Source: Cladocopium goreaui (Eukaryota > Sar > Dinophyceae > Suessiales > Symbiodiniaceae). Taken from it: a stretch of DNA of 64,000 nt. The stretch spans positions 1 through 64,000 of the forward strand of contig CAMXCT020006457.1 of assembly GCA_947184155.2 (NCBI GenBank), in the 5' to 3' direction. The position numbers and the translations under genes are program-made. Positions within the stretch are counted from its first letter, which is position 1, and the number at the start of each line of letters is the position of its first letter. The notes beneath the pieces were generated by a model that did no database searches, was not told the DNA's origin, and saw nothing but the letters and a program-made list of their open reading frames with translations. Shown in pieces: positions 60,981 to 64,000 of the stretch.

Positions 60981-61212
60981 CTGCTTGCATCGATATTTGC
61001 TTCCCCATTTCAATCCCTTCCCACCCCAGCAGATAAATTAACATGGATGTGGAAAACCCACCATTTGTAGATCATTTTCCTAGGGTTTCCCCATGTTTTT
61101 TCGGGCTTTCCACATCTTTTTGTATGTTTACCCCAGGTACAAAGTTAGACCACCGAACAAACAAAACGTTTCCCCAGGCAGTCCCAGCCCTTCACCAACC
61201 GCGATTTTACAG
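60981..61212. promoter_or_regulatory. Divergent strand-switch region (candidate bidirectional promoter)
   Basis: The minus-strand ankyrin gene begins at or just above 60980 and the plus-strand gene's first seen exon begins at 61213. T-rich stretches occur (TTTTTTCGGG at about 61095, CTTTTTGTATG at about 61109). The call is positional inference. No defined promoter element is claimed, and first exons of either gene may lie elsewhere. Confidence 0.3.
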
Positions 61213-63213
61213 CGGTTCTGCTTCGCAGCCCTGGGAGCTTCTATTATTCTGTTGTGGTTTGACGATGCGGCCTGGTATTATCTGGCGCCGGATCACCAGG
61301 AATTTGGCTCGTCTCGGTCCGGAATAGGCAGTTGTGCTGGCGAAACTGTGCCCTTGGCCGATACTCATGCCAGGATAGCAGGCACGCAGCAGCAACTTGC
61401 CAATGCGGCGGCCAATGCGGCTGCAGAAAATCGTCAAGTTTGCACATTGAAAACCATACTTTGGGTGAGGAAATGAATCCCAAACATGAAGTTCCTTTGC
61501 GCTTACAAGAACCCCACCAGGATATATAAGAATACCCTTGAGTGGTACTGCCATGAACCAGCAGGGTGGTCAACAAGCAATAACGCCAAGTTAAGCTTAA
61601 ACCGTTTGGAGGTCCGTTGGGGGTTTCAACCCACCCCAAATGTATTCTCAGTCAGTTGGGGCACCAAATTTTGCCAGATATTCCATTCAATCATCCCATT
61701 TCGTAAGATATCTATTTGGTTTGCACACATGTTTCACAACCAGAGATCTTTTTCATGTTGCACTCTTGGCGATTCCAAATGGGGCAAGCTTGGCAGGAGG
61801 GTCAACCAACTGCTCCAGACGCAACAAAAATACGTCGAGATGTTCGAGATCGATGTTCTGCTGTCTGGCGGTGCAAAAACTCCCGGGATTTCACGGGAGG
61901 TGCCACCAGAAAGGGCCCCACCAATGATATAACATGGAATATTAAAAACAATAGTTTTCATAGTGATAAGAAGTTTCTAAATAGGAACGCACAATAAAAT
62001 AATATATATATATATATAAAATAATGATATTATAACAAATATCATGTGGTTGGAAAGCTCTTTGTAGCTCCTTGGCTCCCCCTCTGATAGGGAACGGATG
62101 TTCCTCCATCGCTTTACAGCTTATGGATGACAATAGCTGCCATAGCTCCGAACCGCTGATATTTAACTAGCTTCATCTAGCCTCTGACTCAGACTCCAGT
62201 GAACCCCAAGACAACATCACTTGACCCCTGGGTAATTGACATTCCCGTACATGGCAGTTCAAGGGGCCCGTCTCGGCAGAGGCTCGACCATTTGAATGCT
62301 GGGCATGCAGCATGAAGATTTCGCTGAGAGAAACTGTCCCAAGATGTCTCAACGTGTGCACCCCAACATGTTGATCCAAAAATGCTCACGTCAAGCAGAA
62401 ACCCAAAGATTTGGAATCTAAAACCATCAAACCTTGTCTGATTGGCAGTTGGAGCATGTTGGAGCCATCCCAAGCATTAGTATCGCAGGTAGGGTTGATA
62501 AACATATGACACCCGAAACTTGCAGATACGGACTTGTTAAACCCCTCTTTCCCGGAATCACCTTTTATGAATTATGAACCTCCAAAAAACCTGTAGCGCT
62601 CTGCAGCTGTTCGGGGACCAAGACTAGCACCCGGAGATTACCCTCAGCAAGCTTAGAGACATCAACAGGCTACATGAAAATTGGGAAACCTAATCCTATT
62701 GATGATGTGCAGAATTTTCTTGGTTCTCATACCACGAGATTCCATGCTAACAGATTCACACAGTCAAATTTCAAGTGGCAAAGGAATGTGCCACTCCAGT
62801 CGCAAGCTTGTGGTCTGGAGTCGTGAAACAGAATGCGAAAACCAAACTCTTAGATATTCCTTGGGGCCCAAAATTGATTTCGCAATAGAAAAGAGTTAGA
62901 ACGTATTAGAAATGTGTAGCCTTCAGCCAATACTGGGAGATTTTGAACCAGGACACGGTCTCCAAACACAAAGGCCAACTGCTTGAAGCGTGCATAAAGG
63001 GGTTGAAGTCAGATCTGGCTGACAGCCATTCACCAACCCAAAACAGACATCAGTGCAGTGCAGGTTTGCCAATTATGTTTTTTCATGTTCTTCCTTTTGT
63101 TCCTATACTTTCTGTAGATCTGACCAGCTCCCCCAACGCGACCACCTCAGACTCTTGACTGCATGGCCGAGGCCGAGAAGCGAAGGTGCAGTTGGCACCC
63201 AACCCGCTCTCAG
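61213..63213 (+). CDS. Unrecognised plus-strand gene, five phase-compatible exons, partial
   Basis: Exons: 61213-61464 (after GCGATTTTACAG; donor TTGG|GTGAGG), 61797-61899 (after GCTTGGCAG; GGGAG|GTGCCA), 62764-62822 (after GATTCACACAG; GTC|GTGAAA), 62952-63001 (after TTTGAACCAG; AAGGG|GTTGAA) and 63118-63213 (after TACTTTCTGTAG; CTCAG|GTCAAA). Phases are 0-0, 0-1, 1-0, 0-2 and 2-1, consistent throughout. The first exon has a hydrophobic stretch (FAALGASIILLWF) and then an Ala/Gln-rich helix (QQLANAAANAAAENRQ). Later pieces read KIRRDVRDRCSAVWRCK, FQVAKECATPVASLW, SKHKGQLLEACIKG and SDQLPQRDHLRLLTAW. No family is recognised. The 5' start is missing, and the 3' end is missing or beyond the window. 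The donor choice at 62822 is the least certain. Confidence 0.5.
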
Positions 63214-63219
63214 GTCAAA

Positions 63220-64000
63220 GCTCATTGCGGAGGCTGGGGGTTGGAGAGGAACAATGGCCCGAACTTTGAGATGATTGGAGTTATGCTTGGGGCAGATTGG
63301 CCATGGTCTTCCAAAAAAACGGTTGCCCCACCTTCTGCAAGCACACCCTTCTAAGATGAAATCATGTCATTATCAATCCATATCGATCCTTTTGAGATAT
63401 AGATTATATAATAATGATTACTGTAATAATTACATTTAAATACACTACCAAACCACCATGTTGCGGCAAAGATCAAATCGTGTTTTTGGCATTCGACGAA
63501 AAGAAACAAGACAGCTGCTAACAGGCGATGCATAGCCGGGGCTATATCTGCTATGCTGGGAGAACTGTTGAAAACTGTTTCGAAGACTTAGTACCGAAGC
63601 ATCAACACGCAAGAAGTTATTTCAAAAGCTTATAGAGTAGTATAGCATCAAGAGCATGTTAGTAGTTGTTTCAGCAAGTTTGTGAGGCCGCATGCGGAAT
63701 GTGTTGGTAGTTGTTTGAGCAAGTTCGTAGCAAAGCACCCACAGAGTGAATAATTGCACATGGACGCTCATAGCCCGCCTCACCCCATCCCAGCCACACC
63801 ACCTGGTAATCAGTAACCGTAGCATCAAGAACGTCTTGAACTTATTTGGCTATATGTGGCGTGCTGATAGGGTACCAGGACCAGGAACATTAATAAATCA
63901 ATAGCCCGCCACATCCCGCAACACGTTGATTTTACGAGCACTGCATACTCTCTTTGCCACGCTGAAGTGGACAACATTAACTTTGAGGCAAATAAACCAA
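63220..64000. other. Unassigned right end
   Basis: No exon is supported. A small direct duplication (TAGTAGTTGTTTCAGCAAG near 63660, TGGTAGTTGTTTGAGCAAG near 63703) is the only structure seen. A later exon of the plus-strand gene may lie beyond the window. Confidence 0.35.

Noticed and set aside
61207..61639. Minus-strand frames of 115-131 codons
   Set aside because: The plus strand here has an acceptor, a donor and four further in-phase exons. The minus frames have none and contain no ankyrin-like sequence.
62940..63010. Minus-strand frame resembling a retrotransposon integrase tail (GDRVLVQN)
   Set aside because: The match is eight residues long, with no accompanying integrase or reverse-transcriptase motifs nearby. 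The plus-strand exon explains the DNA better.
1..64000. Relict dinoflagellate spliced-leader sequence
   Set aside because: I looked for a GCCATTTTGGCTCAAG-like string. Only partial resemblances such as CATTTTGGCTGAGG near 47445 were seen, which is too weak to report as a relict.

Overview
The window looks like repeat-rich nuclear DNA of a dinoflagellate, probably of the Symbiodiniaceae type. This is inferred from gene architecture, not from a marker gene. Very small exons sit in long introns. Junctions fixed by reading frame and by the 33-residue ankyrin period use a mixture of GT, GC and apparently GA donors, with AG (usually AG|G) acceptors. Ankyrin and kinesin-light-chain-like TPR proteins occur together. 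A tRNA-headed SINE is present, and simple and tandem repeats make up a large share of the DNA. No rRNA, functional tRNA, CRISPR or prokaryotic operon structure is visible. A run of exactly 100 N (14981-15080) marks a scaffold gap.

Layout. 1-1300: short tandem arrays. 3038-5555 (minus): a P-loop NTPase gene in at least three exons. 6.7-9.0 kb: the short arrays return with each component inverted, mixed with AGACC-motif elements and a 702-bp element with terminal inverted repeats. 8.97-11.35 kb: nine copies of a 272-bp satellite. 11.99-22.53 kb: a hierarchical GGGAGACA minisatellite, interrupted at 12.88-16.34 kb by a trinucleotide/GC-hairpin repeat block that contains the gap. 23.7-24.9 kb: a 104-bp satellite. 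24.9-28.0 kb (minus): several short secretory or membrane-type first exons and two inverted duplications. 28.24-60.80 kb (minus): one large gene, reconstructed here from 22 exons, encoding about 606 residues of ankyrin repeats, an alpha-helical linker and C-terminal TPRs. 61.2-63.2 kb (plus): five phase-compatible exons of an unrecognised gene, diverging from the ankyrin gene.

The long introns of the ankyrin-TPR gene hold most of the remaining repeats: a MITE pair, two copies of a composite satellite module, an 80-86-bp GC-rich minisatellite, ATGC and GATA tetranucleotide arrays, and a 150-bp SINE with a perfect 15-bp target-site duplication. All well-supported genes left of 60.8 kb are on the minus strand and the gene to the right is on plus, so 60.8-61.2 kb is a divergent strand-switch region.

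Limits. Exon calls rest on reading frames, splice dinucleotides, phase agreement and domain periodicity read by eye. No homology search or transcript data were available. The very long open frames on both strands within 12-22.5 kb are repeat artefacts and are not called as genes.
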